From Streptomyces candidus (GTDB taxonomy: Bacteria; Actinomycetota; Actinomycetes; Streptomycetales; Streptomycetaceae): 64,000 nucleotides of DNA. Position numbers and translations under genes: made by a program. The stretch covers positions 1 to 64,000 of the forward strand of contig NZ_JACHEM010000003.1 in the NCBI RefSeq assembly GCF_014207445.1. Reading direction: 5' to 3'. Shown here piece by piece: positions 42,918-51,633 of this stretch. The notes below the pieces were generated by a model, which had not been told where the DNA came from, did not search any database, and saw only the letters and a program-made list of their open reading frames with translations. Each line of letters begins with the position of its first letter. Position 1 is the stretch's first letter.

Positions 42918-44165
42918 ATGCGCAACATCAGTCGAAGGGGTCTGCTCGGAGCCGGTGCGGGAGTCGCCGCCGCGGTCGGTCTCGCCGCCTGCAAGGGTGG
43001 CGACGGCGCCGCGTCCGACGACAAGGGCCAGGGCGTGCAGCAGCCCGGCAAGGACGGCGCCACCCCGAAGCCGACCGCCGAGGCCAAGCTCATCGGCGAC
43101 GGCTCGACCGCCGACACCGGCAAGCAGCCGAACCAGCCCGAGAAGCCGGTTCCGCTGGAGCCCGGTCAGGCCCCGCCACAGTTCGTGATCTTCTCCTGGG
43201 ACGGCGCGGGCGAGGTCGGCAACGGCCTCTTCCCGCGCTTCCTGAAGCTCGCCCAGGAACACGACGCGGCGATGACGTTCTTCCTCTCCGGGCTCTACCT
43301 CCTGCCGGAGTCCAAGCAGAAGCTGTACAAGCCGCCGAACAACCGCGTCGGCGCCTCCGACATCGGCTACCTCACCGACGAGCACATCAAGGACACCCTG
43401 AAGTACGTGCGTCAGGCGTGGCTCGAAGGGCACGAGATAGGCACCCACTTCAACGGTCACTTCTGCGCGGGCTCCGGCTCGGTCGCCAAGTGGACGCCCG
43501 CCCAGTGGGAGAGCGAGATCGACCAGGCCGTGAAGTTCGTCACCGAGTGGAAGACGAACACCGGCTGGACCGACCTCGACCCGCTGCCCTTCGACTACTC
43601 GAAGGAACTCGTCGGCTCCCGCACGCCCTGCCTCCTCGGCCAGGACAACCTGCTGCCCGTCGCGAAGAAGCTGGGCTGGCGGTACGACGCGAGCTCGCCC
43701 GGCGGCCACCAGATGTGGCCCGTCAAGCGCAAGGGGATCTGGGACCTGCCGCTGCAGCAGGTGCCGTTCCCGGGGCACTCCTTCGAGGTCCTGTCGATGG
43801 ACTACAACATGCTCGCCAACCAGTCGAAGAACTCCACCAAGGGCCCGCCCGCGCGCTACCCGGGCTGGAAGAAGGAGGCGGCGGGCGCGTACATCAACGG
43901 CTTCAAGCGCGCCCACACCACCAACCGCGCCCCCCTCTACATAGGCAACCACTTCGAGCAGTGGAACGGCGGCATCTACATGGACGCCGTCGAGGAAGCC
44001 ATCAAGCACATCGCCGGTACGAAGGACACCCGCCTCGTCTCCTTCCGGCAGTACGTCGACTGGCTCGACGTACAGGACCCGAAGGTCCTCGCGAAGCTGC
44101 GCACCCTTCAGGTCGGGCAGAAGCCGGCCGGCGGCTGGAAAACCTTCCTGAAGTCCACCGCATAG
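42918..44165 (+). CDS. Exported lipoprotein with polysaccharide deacetylase-like fold
   Basis: A 415-residue protein with a twin-arginine-like lipoprotein signal (ISRRGLLGAGAGVAAAVGLAAC, Cys ~25). After a Lys/Pro-rich linker (to ~85) comes a NodB-type (beta/alpha) fold: FVIFSWDGAGEVGN (Asp at the metal-site position), then GHEIGTHFNGHFC (HxxxH) near 175, RTPCLLGQDNL (Arg) and YIGNHFEQWNGG. Related streptomycete proteins are annotated as lipoproteins; deacetylase activity is unproven. ATG 42918 is used. A terminator follows at 44164. Confidence 0.85.
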   Translation: MRNISRRGLLGAGAGVAAAVGLAACKGGDGAASDDKGQGVQQPGKDGATPKPTAEAKLIGDGSTADTGKQPNQPEKPVPLEPGQAPPQFVIFSWDGAGEVGNGLFPRFLKLAQEHDAAMTFFLSGLYLLPESKQKLYKPPNNRVGASDIGYLTDEHIKDTLKYVRQAWLEGHEIGTHFNGHFCAGSGSVAKWTPAQWESEIDQAVKFVTEWKTNTGWTDLDPLPFDYSKELVGSRTPCLLGQDNLLPVAKKLGWRYDASSPGGHQMWPVKRKGIWDLPLQQVPFPGHSFEVLSMDYNMLANQSKNSTKGPPARYPGWKKEAAGAYINGFKRAHTTNRAPLYIGNHFEQWNGGIYMDAVEEAIKHIAGTKDTRLVSFRQYVDWLDVQDPKVLAKLRTLQVGQKPAGGWKTFLKSTA

Positions 44166-44196
44166 CCCCTTATGTGCCCTTGACAAGGGGCTTTGC
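44164..44196 (+). terminator. Terminator before resA
   Basis: AGCCCCTT (44164-44171) pairs with AAGGGGCT (44185-44192), followed by TTTG. GTGCCC and GGGCAC can extend it. It overlaps the end of the lipoprotein gene. Confidence 0.7.
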
Positions 44197-44250
44197 GGGC
44201 ACGTAGGGGGGTGCGGAAGATCGATGGAACTGCCATGCGAAACTTTTCAC

Positions 44251-44871
44251 ATGAGCCCTGCCCGCGCCCCCCGCAGCCGCCGGACCCGCCCCTCCCGTAC
44301 CGCACTCGTGGTCACCGGTGCGCTCGTCGGCGCTCTCGCGCTGTCGGCGTGCAGTGGCGAGGGGGACAAGTCGTCGGGCGGGGGAAGCAACTTCGTCGCG
44401 GGCAAGGACAGCATCGACACCGTCCCCAGGGCGGACCGCAAGCCCGCCCCGAAGCTCGACGGCAAGACCCTCCAGGACGAGGACTTCGACTCCAGCACCC
44501 TCAAGGGCAAGGTCGTCGTCGTGAACGTCTGGGGTTCCTGGTGCCCGCCCTGCCGGGCGGAGGCGCCGACCTTCGCGAAGGTCTCCAAGGAGCTCAAGGA
44601 CAAGGACGTGGAGTTCCTCGGCATCGACGCGCGCGACCCGCAGAAGGGTCAGGCCATCGAGTTCGAGAAGGACGCGGGCATCGAGTACCCCAGCCTGTAC
44701 GACCCGGACGGCAAGCTGATGCTGCGCTTCCCCAAGGGCAGCCTCAACCCGCAGGCCATCCCGTCCACCATCGTCATCGACAAGGACGGGAAGATCGCGG
44801 CCCGCTCCCTGGCCGCCCTCAGCGAGAAGAAGCTCCGCAAGATGATCGACCCCCTGATGGCCGAGAAGTGA
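44251..44871 (+). CDS. resA: TlpA/ResA-type thioredoxin-fold lipoprotein
   Basis: A 206-residue membrane-anchored thiol-disulfide oxidoreductase. The signal ends LSAC (lipobox Cys34). The redox motif WCPPC is at Cys98 and Cys101, followed by the AhpC/TSA-Redoxin fold (FLGIDARDPQKGQAIEF, cis-Pro region AIPSTIVIDKDG). In system II it reduces apocytochrome c heme-binding Cys. ATG 44251 is chosen as the signal start; ATG 44224 is possible (GGAAG upstream). It is the first gene of resA-ccdA-resB-ccsA. Confidence 0.9.
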   Translation: MSPARAPRSRRTRPSRTALVVTGALVGALALSACSGEGDKSSGGGSNFVAGKDSIDTVPRADRKPAPKLDGKTLQDEDFDSSTLKGKVVVVNVWGSWCPPCRAEAPTFAKVSKELKDKDVEFLGIDARDPQKGQAIEFEKDAGIEYPSLYDPDGKLMLRFPKGSLNPQAIPSTIVIDKDGKIAARSLAALSEKKLRKMIDPLMAEK

Positions 44872-44875
44872 CCGC

Positions 44876-45640
44876 GTGAACGCCGTCCTCCTCGCCGCCG
44901 ACACCACCGAGACGGTGCAGTCCGGCGCGCTGCTGCTGGCCCTGCCGATCGCGCTGCTCGCGGGCCTCGTCTCGTTCTTCTCGCCGTGCGTGCTGCCGCT
45001 GGTCCCCGGCTACCTGTCGTACGTCACGGGCACCAGCGGCACCGATCTCGCCGACCAGCGCCGGGGCCGGATGGCAGCCGGGGCGGCGCTCTTCGTCCTG
45101 GGCTTCAGCGCGGTGTTCGTTTCGACGGGGGCGCTCTTCGGGTACATCGGCGGCACCCTGCAGAGTTACAAAGGCACCACGAACATCGTCCTCGGCGTCC
45201 TGATGGTGCTGATGGGCCTGTTCTTCATGGGGGCCTTCCCCTTCCTGACCCAGCGTGAGTTCCGCTTTCACCGGAAGCCGGTCGCCGGCCTGGCCGGGGC
45301 CCCCGTCCTCGGCCTGCTCTTCGGCATCGGCTGGACGCCCTGCATGGGCCCGACGCTCGGCGTCATCGGGTCGCTGTCGTTCAACCAGGCCGCCCCGATG
45401 CGCGGCACGATCCTGATGGTCGTCTTCTGTCTGGGCCTGGGAATCCCGTTCATCGTCGCCGCAGTCGCCTTCCGCAAGGCGCTCGGCGCCTTCGGCTGGG
45501 TCAAGAAGCACTACGTCTGGGTCATGCGCGTCGGCGGGATCATGATGATCGCGACCGGTCTCCTGCTCCTCACGGGCCTCTGGGACACCGCGCTGGCAAG
45601 CATGCAAGGCTGGACCGACAGCTTCCAGGTGGGGATCTAA
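44876..45640 (+). CDS. ccdA: CcdA, cytochrome c biogenesis thiol transporter
   Basis: A 254-residue, six-helix membrane protein that passes reducing equivalents across the membrane to ResA. The redox Cys pair is in SPCVLPLVPGY (Cys38) and TPCMGPTLG (Cys156), on equivalent helices of the two pseudo-repeats. GTG 44876 lies 4 bases after the resA stop. It is followed by resB after 5 bases, so this is one operon. Confidence 0.95.
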   Translation: MNAVLLAADTTETVQSGALLLALPIALLAGLVSFFSPCVLPLVPGYLSYVTGTSGTDLADQRRGRMAAGAALFVLGFSAVFVSTGALFGYIGGTLQSYKGTTNIVLGVLMVLMGLFFMGAFPFLTQREFRFHRKPVAGLAGAPVLGLLFGIGWTPCMGPTLGVIGSLSFNQAAPMRGTILMVVFCLGLGIPFIVAAVAFRKALGAFGWVKKHYVWVMRVGGIMMIATGLLLLTGLWDTALASMQGWTDSFQVGI

Positions 45641-45645
45641 GTTCC

Positions 45646-47343
45646 ATGAGCAAGACCGAAGAACCGGCCACGACGACGGACGAGCAGGCCGCCGGAGATC
45701 ATCTCTCCACCGCCCCCAAGGACGACCGCGAGGACACGGCTCCCGCCCCCGCGGCCTTCGGGATCATCGGCTGGACCCGCTGGTTCTGGCGGCAGCTGAC
45801 CTCGATGCGGGTCGCGCTGATCCTGCTCTTCATGCTGTCGCTCGCCGCGATCCCCGGGTCCTTGATCCCGCAGCGCAGCGTCGACGAAACGAAGGTCGCC
45901 GACTTCTTCGAGGCGCACGAGACGCTCGCACCGCTCTACGACAAGGTGCAGCTGTTCGACGTCTACAGCTCGGTGTGGTTCTCCGCGATCTACATCCTGC
46001 TGTTCATCTCGCTCATCGGCTGCATCGTGCCCCGCACCTGGCAGTTCGTCGGCCAGCTCCGCAGCCGCCCGCCGGGCGCGCCCGGCCGGCTGACCCGGAT
46101 GCCCGCGTACACGTCCTGGCGCACGGACACCTCCCCGGAGGAGGTCCGTACCCTCGCCCTGTCCCTGATGAAGAAGCGCCGCTTCCGCGCGGACATGGCC
46201 GGGGACGCGGTCACCGCCGAGAAGGGGTACCTCCGCGAGGCCGGGAACCTGATCTTCCACATCGCGCTGATCGTTCTCCTGCTCGCCTTCGCGACCGGCC
46301 AGCTCTTCAAGTCCGAGGGCGGCAAGCTGATCACCGAGGGCGGCGGCTTCTCCAACACCCTCACCCAGTACGACGACTTCAAGTCCGGTTCGCTCTTCGA
46401 CCGCGACCACGACCTGGAGCCGTTCAGCTTCCACCTCGACGACTTCGTCGGCACGTACGAGCGCAGCGGCCCCCAGCGCGGCACCCCCCGCGTGTACGAG
46501 GCCCACATCACGTACTCCGAGGGCGCGGACGGCATCCCGAAGAAGAGCGTCATCGAGGTCAATACGCCGCTGACCGTCGGCGGTTCCAAGGTCCACCTCA
46601 TCGGCCACGGCTACGCCCCCGTCGTCACCGTCCGCGACCCCCGGGGCAAGGTCGTCTTCCAGGGCCCGGCCCCCCTGCTGCCCACCGACGCGAACGTCAC
46701 CTCCACCGGTGCGATCAAGGTGATGGACGGCTACCGCGACAAGGCGGGCAAGAGGACCCAGCTCGGCTTCACCGCCGTGTTCGTGCCGACCTTCGGCGGC
46801 GCGGGCAAGGGCAGCATGTTCTCCAAGTACCCCGGCCTGGACTTCCCCGCGCTCGCCCTGACCGCCTTCCACGGCAGCCTCGGCGTCGACGCGGGCCTGC
46901 CGCAGAACGTGTACCAGCTCGACACCCGCAAGATGAAGCAGTTCAAGAACCCCGACGGCAGCCCGTACGCCAAGATGCTGCTGCCCGGCGAGAAGATGGA
47001 CCTGCCCGGCGGCCAGGGCTCGATCACCTTCGAGAAGGACATCAAGGAGTGGGCGACCTTCCAGGTCTCCCAGCAGCCCGGCAACATGTGGGCCCTCGCC
47101 GGCGCCGTCGCCGCCATCGCCGGTCTCGCCGCGTCCCTGTTCATCCAGCGCCGTCGCGTCTGGATCCGTGCCGTACGCCAGGACGACGGCAGCACCCTCG
47201 TCGAGATGGCCGGCCTCGGCCGCAGCGAGTCCCACCGGCTCCCCGAGGAGCTCGGCTCCCTCGCCGCAACCCTCCACACCCAGGCGCCGACCTCCGCGAC
47301 GCCGCCTCCAGCCGAACCCCCTGCCGAAGGAGCGCGCGCGTGA
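45646..47343 (+). CDS. resB: ResB, cytochrome c synthetase component
   Basis: A 565-residue protein. The N terminus is cytoplasmic (about 50 residues), followed by hydrophobic helices (VALILLFMLSLAAIPGSLIP, SAIYILLFISLIGCIVPRTW, LIFHIALIVLLLAFATGQLF), a large extracytoplasmic domain (~200-470), and a final helix (ALAGAVAAIAGLAASLFI). It forms the heme attachment complex with CcsA on the outer face. The tail is Pro/Ala-rich. The stop overlaps the ccsA start (GTGA). Confidence 0.95.
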   Translation: MSKTEEPATTTDEQAAGDHLSTAPKDDREDTAPAPAAFGIIGWTRWFWRQLTSMRVALILLFMLSLAAIPGSLIPQRSVDETKVADFFEAHETLAPLYDKVQLFDVYSSVWFSAIYILLFISLIGCIVPRTWQFVGQLRSRPPGAPGRLTRMPAYTSWRTDTSPEEVRTLALSLMKKRRFRADMAGDAVTAEKGYLREAGNLIFHIALIVLLLAFATGQLFKSEGGKLITEGGGFSNTLTQYDDFKSGSLFDRDHDLEPFSFHLDDFVGTYERSGPQRGTPRVYEAHITYSEGADGIPKKSVIEVNTPLTVGGSKVHLIGHGYAPVVTVRDPRGKVVFQGPAPLLPTDANVTSTGAIKVMDGYRDKAGKRTQLGFTAVFVPTFGGAGKGSMFSKYPGLDFPALALTAFHGSLGVDAGLPQNVYQLDTRKMKQFKNPDGSPYAKMLLPGEKMDLPGGQGSITFEKDIKEWATFQVSQQPGNMWALAGAVAAIAGLAASLFIQRRRVWIRAVRQDDGSTLVEMAGLGRSESHRLPEELGSLAATLHTQAPTSATPPPAEPPAEGARA

Positions 47344-48488
47344 TCCTCGCAGCCGCAACCAACCAGTCCCTGGCGGAGACCAGCAACGTGCTGATCTACT
47401 CCGCGATGGCCGTCTACACCCTGGCCTTCCTCGCGCACATCGCCGAGTGGACCTTCGGCAGCCGCAGCCGGGTGGGCCGCACCGCCGCCGCGCTGACCCG
47501 CCCGGCCGCACCCGCGGTCACGGTGCGCTCCCAGGGCTCCACCGCGGTCCTCGACAAGCCGCAGGTCGTCACCCGCTCCGCCGCCGGCACCCGCGACGCG
47601 GCGGACGGCGAGGGCGCGGCGGGCGGCACCGAGAAGGGCGACCTGTACGGCCGCATCGCCATCTCCCTCACCCTCCTCGGCTTCCTGATCGCGGCGGCCG
47701 GCGTCGCGACCCGCGCCCTGTCCGTGCAGCGTGCCCCCTGGGGCAACATGTACGAGTTCTCCATCACCTTCTCCACGGTGGCGGTCGGCGCGTACCTGGT
47801 GTTCCTCCTCACCCGGATGAACGTCCGCTGGATCGGGCTGCCTCTGGTCACCACCGTCCTCCTGGACCTGGGCGTCGCCACCAAGTGGCTCTACACCGAC
47901 AGCGACCAGCTCGTCCCCGCGCTCGACTCGTACTGGCTGTGGATCCACGTCTCCACCGCCATCTTCTGCGGCGCGGTCTTCTACGTCGGCGGTGTGGGCA
48001 CCCTCGGCTATCTGCTGCGCGACCGGTACGAGGTCCGCGCCGAACTCGGCGAGACCGCCGACGTCCTCAAGGCGCATCTCGCGTCGCTGCCGCCCGCCAA
48101 CGCTTTCGTGACGGCCGTCCGCAGGGCGCGCGTCCCGTTCCGCCGGTTCATGGACAGCACGGTCTCCCGGCTGCCCTCCGCCGCGTCGCTGGACAAGTTC
48201 TCGTACCGCATCAACGCCGGTGTCTTCCCGCTGTGGACCTTCACGATCGTCGCGGGCGCCATCTGGGCGGGCGACGCGTGGGGCCGCTTCTGGGGCTGGG
48301 ACCCCAAGGAGGTCTGGTCGTTCGTCACCTGGATCGTGTACGCGTGCTACCTGCACGCCCGCGCGACGGCCGGCTGGAAGGGCCGCAAGGCCGCCTACCT
48401 CGCCCTGTTCGCCTTCGCGACCTGGCTGTGGAACTACTACGGCGTGAACATCTTCATCACCGGCAAGCACTCGTACGCCGGCGTGTGA
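47340..48488 (+). CDS. ccsA: CcsA/ResC, cytochrome c biogenesis heme-handling protein
   Basis: A 382-residue polytopic protein also called CcsB in actinobacterial annotation. The tryptophan-rich heme site is WGRFWGWDPKEVWSFVTW near 315-332, with conserved His in LWIHVSTAIF and YLHARATAGW. Residues ~40-105 hold a low-complexity cytosolic loop. It delivers heme to the ResB complex. GTG 47340 overlaps the resB stop. A terminator follows at 48514. Confidence 0.95.
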   Translation: MILAAATNQSLAETSNVLIYSAMAVYTLAFLAHIAEWTFGSRSRVGRTAAALTRPAAPAVTVRSQGSTAVLDKPQVVTRSAAGTRDAADGEGAAGGTEKGDLYGRIAISLTLLGFLIAAAGVATRALSVQRAPWGNMYEFSITFSTVAVGAYLVFLLTRMNVRWIGLPLVTTVLLDLGVATKWLYTDSDQLVPALDSYWLWIHVSTAIFCGAVFYVGGVGTLGYLLRDRYEVRAELGETADVLKAHLASLPPANAFVTAVRRARVPFRRFMDSTVSRLPSAASLDKFSYRINAGVFPLWTFTIVAGAIWAGDAWGRFWGWDPKEVWSFVTWIVYACYLHARATAGWKGRKAAYLALFAFATWLWNYYGVNIFITGKHSYAGV

Positions 48489-48513
48489 GCCCACGCGCGC
48501 GCCCCGACAGCCC

Positions 48514-48544
48514 GGCCCGGTAGCGTTCCGTACGCGACCGGGCC
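48514..48544 (+). terminator. Terminator after the res/ccs operon
   Basis: GGCCCGGT (48514-48521) pairs with ACCGGGCC (48537-48544) across a 15-nt loop. It lies 26 bases after the ccsA stop. The stem is short and lacks a T tract. Confidence 0.55.
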
Positions 48545-48556
48545 AGTCTGTTGGCC

Positions 48557-48839
48557 ATGACGACGGCGATCCCCCCGCTCCCGTACGGCACGGCCGAACC
48601 CCGCGACGCCGGTCCGGTTCCACCTGGAGCCCGACGGGCCGTCAGCGACCGTCCTGTGCCTCACCAACGAGGTCCGGGACCTCGACGCGCCCGCGCGCGA
48701 CGGCCGCCTCGCGAGCTGGCACCACCACCTCGAACACCTGGCCTCCGCCCTCACCGGACACCCCTCCGACCGGTCGGCCCGGTCCGGCACCCGCTACCGG
48801 GAACTCCTGGCGCAGTACGCGTCCCGCGGGCCGTCCTAG
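48557..48839 (+). pseudogene. SRPBCC/AHSA1-like protein remnant
   Basis: The frame ending at the TAG 48837-48839 reads VRFHLEPDGPSATVLCLTN, then ASWHHHLEHLASALTG, matching the C-terminal third of SRPBCC/AHSA1 proteins (a lipid-binding-like fold), where a W..HL..L...L.G helix is usual. This frame has no start codon: it is closed at 48558-48560. The ATG at 48557 is in another frame (MTTAIPPLPYGTAEPRDAG), and the upstream two thirds of a normal protein are missing. I read it as a truncated, frameshifted relic. It is convergent with the DUF4291 gene. Confidence 0.55.
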
Positions 48840-49441
48840 TCCGCCCCGAGGTGCCGGAGCCCGCCGTCGGACACCGGGTACGGCGACTCCACCGGAAGCA
48901 GCTGTTCCGCGCTCGCCGCGCCGTGCTGGGCCACGGCTTCGGCCACGGTCCGCGCGAGCGGCGTGACGTCCCTGACTCCGACGATCCACTCGTCCGCGTA
49001 CCGCCGTACGGCCTCCCCGCTCAGGCCGAGCTGCAGGGACCGGTACGGCAACGGCTGTAGCCGTACGTCCCGTTCGGGGTCCCACTGGACGCGTGCGGGC
49101 GCGCCCCGCAGCGCCTGCTTCCAGGCCGCGCGATCGGCGTGCACCCCGTGCTCGTGGTGCGCCAGGCAGGCGTGCGCCAGCGCCCAGTCGAAGCCCTCCC
49201 GCCGGATCTCCACGGCGAGCACGACCTCCTGGTCCTGCTTCGTCGCCCAGCCGCAGCGGTACATCATCCACAGGAACGACGGCTTGATCCACGTCATCCG
49301 CTCCCGCTTCCACGCCGCCGGAAACCGTCCGCTCGCGGCAGCGGGCAGCCCGATGGACGGCGGGTACGCCTGGTAGACGGTGACGGTCTCCGCGGTGTGC
49401 AGCGCGCGTACCTGCCGCTGCGGTACGTGGGGGGTCGGCAT
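48836..49441 (-). CDS. DUF4291 family protein
   Basis: A 201-residue protein. The conserved family features are RQVRALHTAETVTVYQAYPP near the N terminus, RMTWIKPSFLWMMYRCGWA near 57-75 and VQWDPERDVRLQPLPYRSLQ near 125-145. The family is widespread in bacteria and fungi and has no assigned function. ATG 49441 (MPTPHV) is preferred over the longer frame. Its stop overlaps the SRPBCC remnant on the other strand by 4 bases. Confidence 0.88.
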   Translation of the reverse strand: MPTPHVPQRQVRALHTAETVTVYQAYPPSIGLPAAASGRFPAAWKRERMTWIKPSFLWMMYRCGWATKQDQEVVLAVEIRREGFDWALAHACLAHHEHGVHADRAAWKQALRGAPARVQWDPERDVRLQPLPYRSLQLGLSGEAVRRYADEWIVGVRDVTPLARTVAEAVAQHGAASAEQLLPVESPYPVSDGGLRHLGAD

Positions 49442-49610
49442 GGGCCACAGTGTGGCCGCGGGACACCCCCGAGGACCAGGCAATATCCGCTCGGCGCGGT
49501 ACCCGGGAACGCGGCTCCCGGGCGGATCTTACGCATCGGTGACGTACGGGAGGACTACGGCGGGGAGGGCAGCGTCCCGGCCGCCCGTGCCGGGCAGACG
49601 GGGCCCCGCA

Positions 49611-50093
49611 TTACTTCGGCGTGTCCTTCGGGCCCTCCGAGCCGGTGCCGGGGCCGGTGTCCGGGCCGCTGTCGTGGCCGGTGCCCGTGCCGGGCCCGCC
49701 GTCCGGGCCGTCCCCGTCGCCTCGCTTCAGCTCCTCCTCGCGGCGACGGAGGTCCTTCTCCCAGTCCTCGAACAGGGACTCGCCCTTCTTGGCTCCCTTG
49801 TCCTTGTCCTCGTCCTTGAGGGACTTCAGAAAGTCCGGGTTGTCGTCGGGCGCGACCCACTGGGTGCGCCGGCCGCGCTGCCACTCCGACGGCGTACGGC
49901 CGCCCGTGACCGCCCGGCGGTTCTTGCCGGCGACGATCCACACGATCGGGCCGACGACCCAGAACAGCAGGATGATGAAGACCCACGCGACCTTCGGCAG
50001 GTGCTTGACCTCGTCCTCGGGGGTGTTGAGGCAGTCGATGAACGCGTAGATCGTCAGCGCCAGCGGCAGGATGAACATCAGTGCCCTGAGCAT
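49611..50093 (-). CDS. PLD nuclease N-terminal (PLDc_N) domain membrane protein
   Basis: A 160-residue protein. Residues 1-65 form the PLDc_N module: two transmembrane helices (ALMFILPLALTIYAFIDCL and KVAWVFIILLFWVVGPIVW). Then follows an acidic, charged tail (DNPDFLKSLKDEDKDKGAKK, EKDLRRREEELKRGDGD), probably helical, and a Gly/Pro/Thr-rich end. There is no phosphodiesterase HKD motif, so this is only the membrane module. It is divergent from mqnL with 88 bases between. The role is unknown. Confidence 0.85.
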   Translation of the reverse strand: MLRALMFILPLALTIYAFIDCLNTPEDEVKHLPKVAWVFIILLFWVVGPIVWIVAGKNRRAVTGGRTPSEWQRGRRTQWVAPDDNPDFLKSLKDEDKDKGAKKGESLFEDWEKDLRRREEELKRGDGDGPDGGPGTGTGHDSGPDTGPGTGSEGPKDTPK

Positions 50094-50181
50094 GGAGTGC
50101 TTCCCCCTGGGAACGTCGTCGGGGCCGTTCGACCGGCCCCGGTGAGGGCCCCAGGGTAGTCGGTGTCCGATACTGGACGGC

Positions 50182-51633
50182 ATGGCTTACGACGATCTTC
50201 GCTCGTTCCTCCGTGCTCTGGAGCGCGAGGGCGACCTCAAGCGCATCAAGGCCGAAGTCGACCCGTACCTGGAGGTAGGGGAGATCGTCGACCGGGTGAA
50301 CAAGGCCGGCGGCCCGGCTCTCCTGTTCGAGAAGGTGAAGGGGTCCTCGATGCCCCTCGCCATGAACGTCTTCGGCACCGACCGCCGCCTGCTCAAGGCC
50401 CTCGGCCTCAAGTCGTACGACGAGATCAGCGCCCAGATCGGCGGTCTGCTGAAGCCGGAGCTGCCGCAGGGCTTCGTGGGTGTACGCGAGGCGTTCGCGA
50501 AGCTCGGCTCGGTCGCCCACGTGCCGCCGAAGAAGGTCAAGGACGCCCCCGTCCAGGAGGTCGTGCTGACGGGTGACGACGTCGACCTGGACACGCTCCC
50601 GGCGCTGTTCACCTGGCCCGAGGACGGCGGCTCCTTCTTCAACCTGGGGCTGACGCACACCAAGGACCCCGAGTCCGGCATCCGCAACCTCGGCCTCTAC
50701 CGCCTCCAGCGCCACGACAAGCGCACCATCGGCATGCACTGGCAGATCCACAAGGACAGCCGCAACCACTACCAGGTGGCGGCCCGGCGCGGCGAGCGTC
50801 TGCCCGTCGCCATCGCCTTCGGCGCGCCGCCGGCCGTCACGTACGCCTCCACCGCCCCGCTGCCCGGCGACATCGACGAGTACCTCTTCGCCGGTTTCCT
50901 CCAGGGCAAGCGGGTGGAGATGGTCGACTGCAAGACGGTCCCGCTCCAGGTGCCCGCGCACGCCGAGGTCGTCCTGGAGGGCTGGCTGGAGCCGGGGAGG
51001 ATGCTCCCGGAGGGCCCCTTCGGCGACCACACCGGCTTCTACACGCCGCAGGAGGACTTCCCCGCGCTGACCATCGACACGGTCACGATGCGCAGGCGTC
51101 CCCTGCTCCAGTCCATCGTCGTCGGTCGGCCGCCGACCGAGGACGGGCCGCTGGGCCGCGCCACGGAGAGCTTCTTCCTGCCCCTCCTCAAGATCATCGT
51201 GCCGGACATCGTGGACTACCACCTCCCCGAGGCGGGCGGCTTCCACAACTGCATCATCGTGTCGATCGACAAGAAGTACCCGAAGCACGCCCAGAAGGTG
51301 ATGTCGGCGATCTGGGGCGCCCACATGCTGTCCCTGGAGAAGCTGATCGTGGTCGTCGACAGCGACTGCGACGTGCGGAACTACCACGAGGTCGCCTGGC
51401 GGGCCTTCGGCAACGTCGACTACTCCCGCGACCTCACCGTCGTCGAGGGCCCGGTCGACCACCTCGACCACGCGTCGTACCAGCAGTACTGGGGCGGCAA
51501 GGCGGGTGTCGACGCCACGAAGAAGCTCCCCGAGGAGGGCTACACCCGGGACGGCGGCTGGCCGAACATGGTCGAGTCGGACCTGGCGACGGCGTCCAAG
51601 GTCGACCGTCGCTGGAAGGAGTACGGGCTGTGA
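50182..51633 (+). CDS. mqnL: Menaquinone biosynthesis decarboxylase (UbiD family), MqnL
   Basis: A 483-residue UbiD-type decarboxylase using prenylated FMN. Visible conserved blocks are GGPALLFEKVKG, NLGLYRLQRHDKRTIGMHWQ (prFMN region), EGPFGDHTGFYTP (the E-R-E-type catalytic Glu/His area) and VVVDSDCDVRNYHEV. In the futalosine pathway MqnL probably acts with MqnP and the UbiX partner in the late steps to menaquinone. It overlaps mqnP by GTGA, and the ubiX-type gene lies 1.8 kb downstream. Confidence 0.92.
   Translation: MAYDDLRSFLRALEREGDLKRIKAEVDPYLEVGEIVDRVNKAGGPALLFEKVKGSSMPLAMNVFGTDRRLLKALGLKSYDEISAQIGGLLKPELPQGFVGVREAFAKLGSVAHVPPKKVKDAPVQEVVLTGDDVDLDTLPALFTWPEDGGSFFNLGLTHTKDPESGIRNLGLYRLQRHDKRTIGMHWQIHKDSRNHYQVAARRGERLPVAIAFGAPPAVTYASTAPLPGDIDEYLFAGFLQGKRVEMVDCKTVPLQVPAHAEVVLEGWLEPGRMLPEGPFGDHTGFYTPQEDFPALTIDTVTMRRRPLLQSIVVGRPPTEDGPLGRATESFFLPLLKIIVPDIVDYHLPEAGGFHNCIIVSIDKKYPKHAQKVMSAIWGAHMLSLEKLIVVVDSDCDVRNYHEVAWRAFGNVDYSRDLTVVEGPVDHLDHASYQQYWGGKAGVDATKKLPEEGYTRDGGWPNMVESDLATASKVDRRWKEYGL

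Noticed and set aside
42804..44186. A large minus-strand open frame opposite the lipoprotein gene
   Set aside because: Antisense shadow: the plus strand has an export signal and a NodB-like fold; the minus frame has none.
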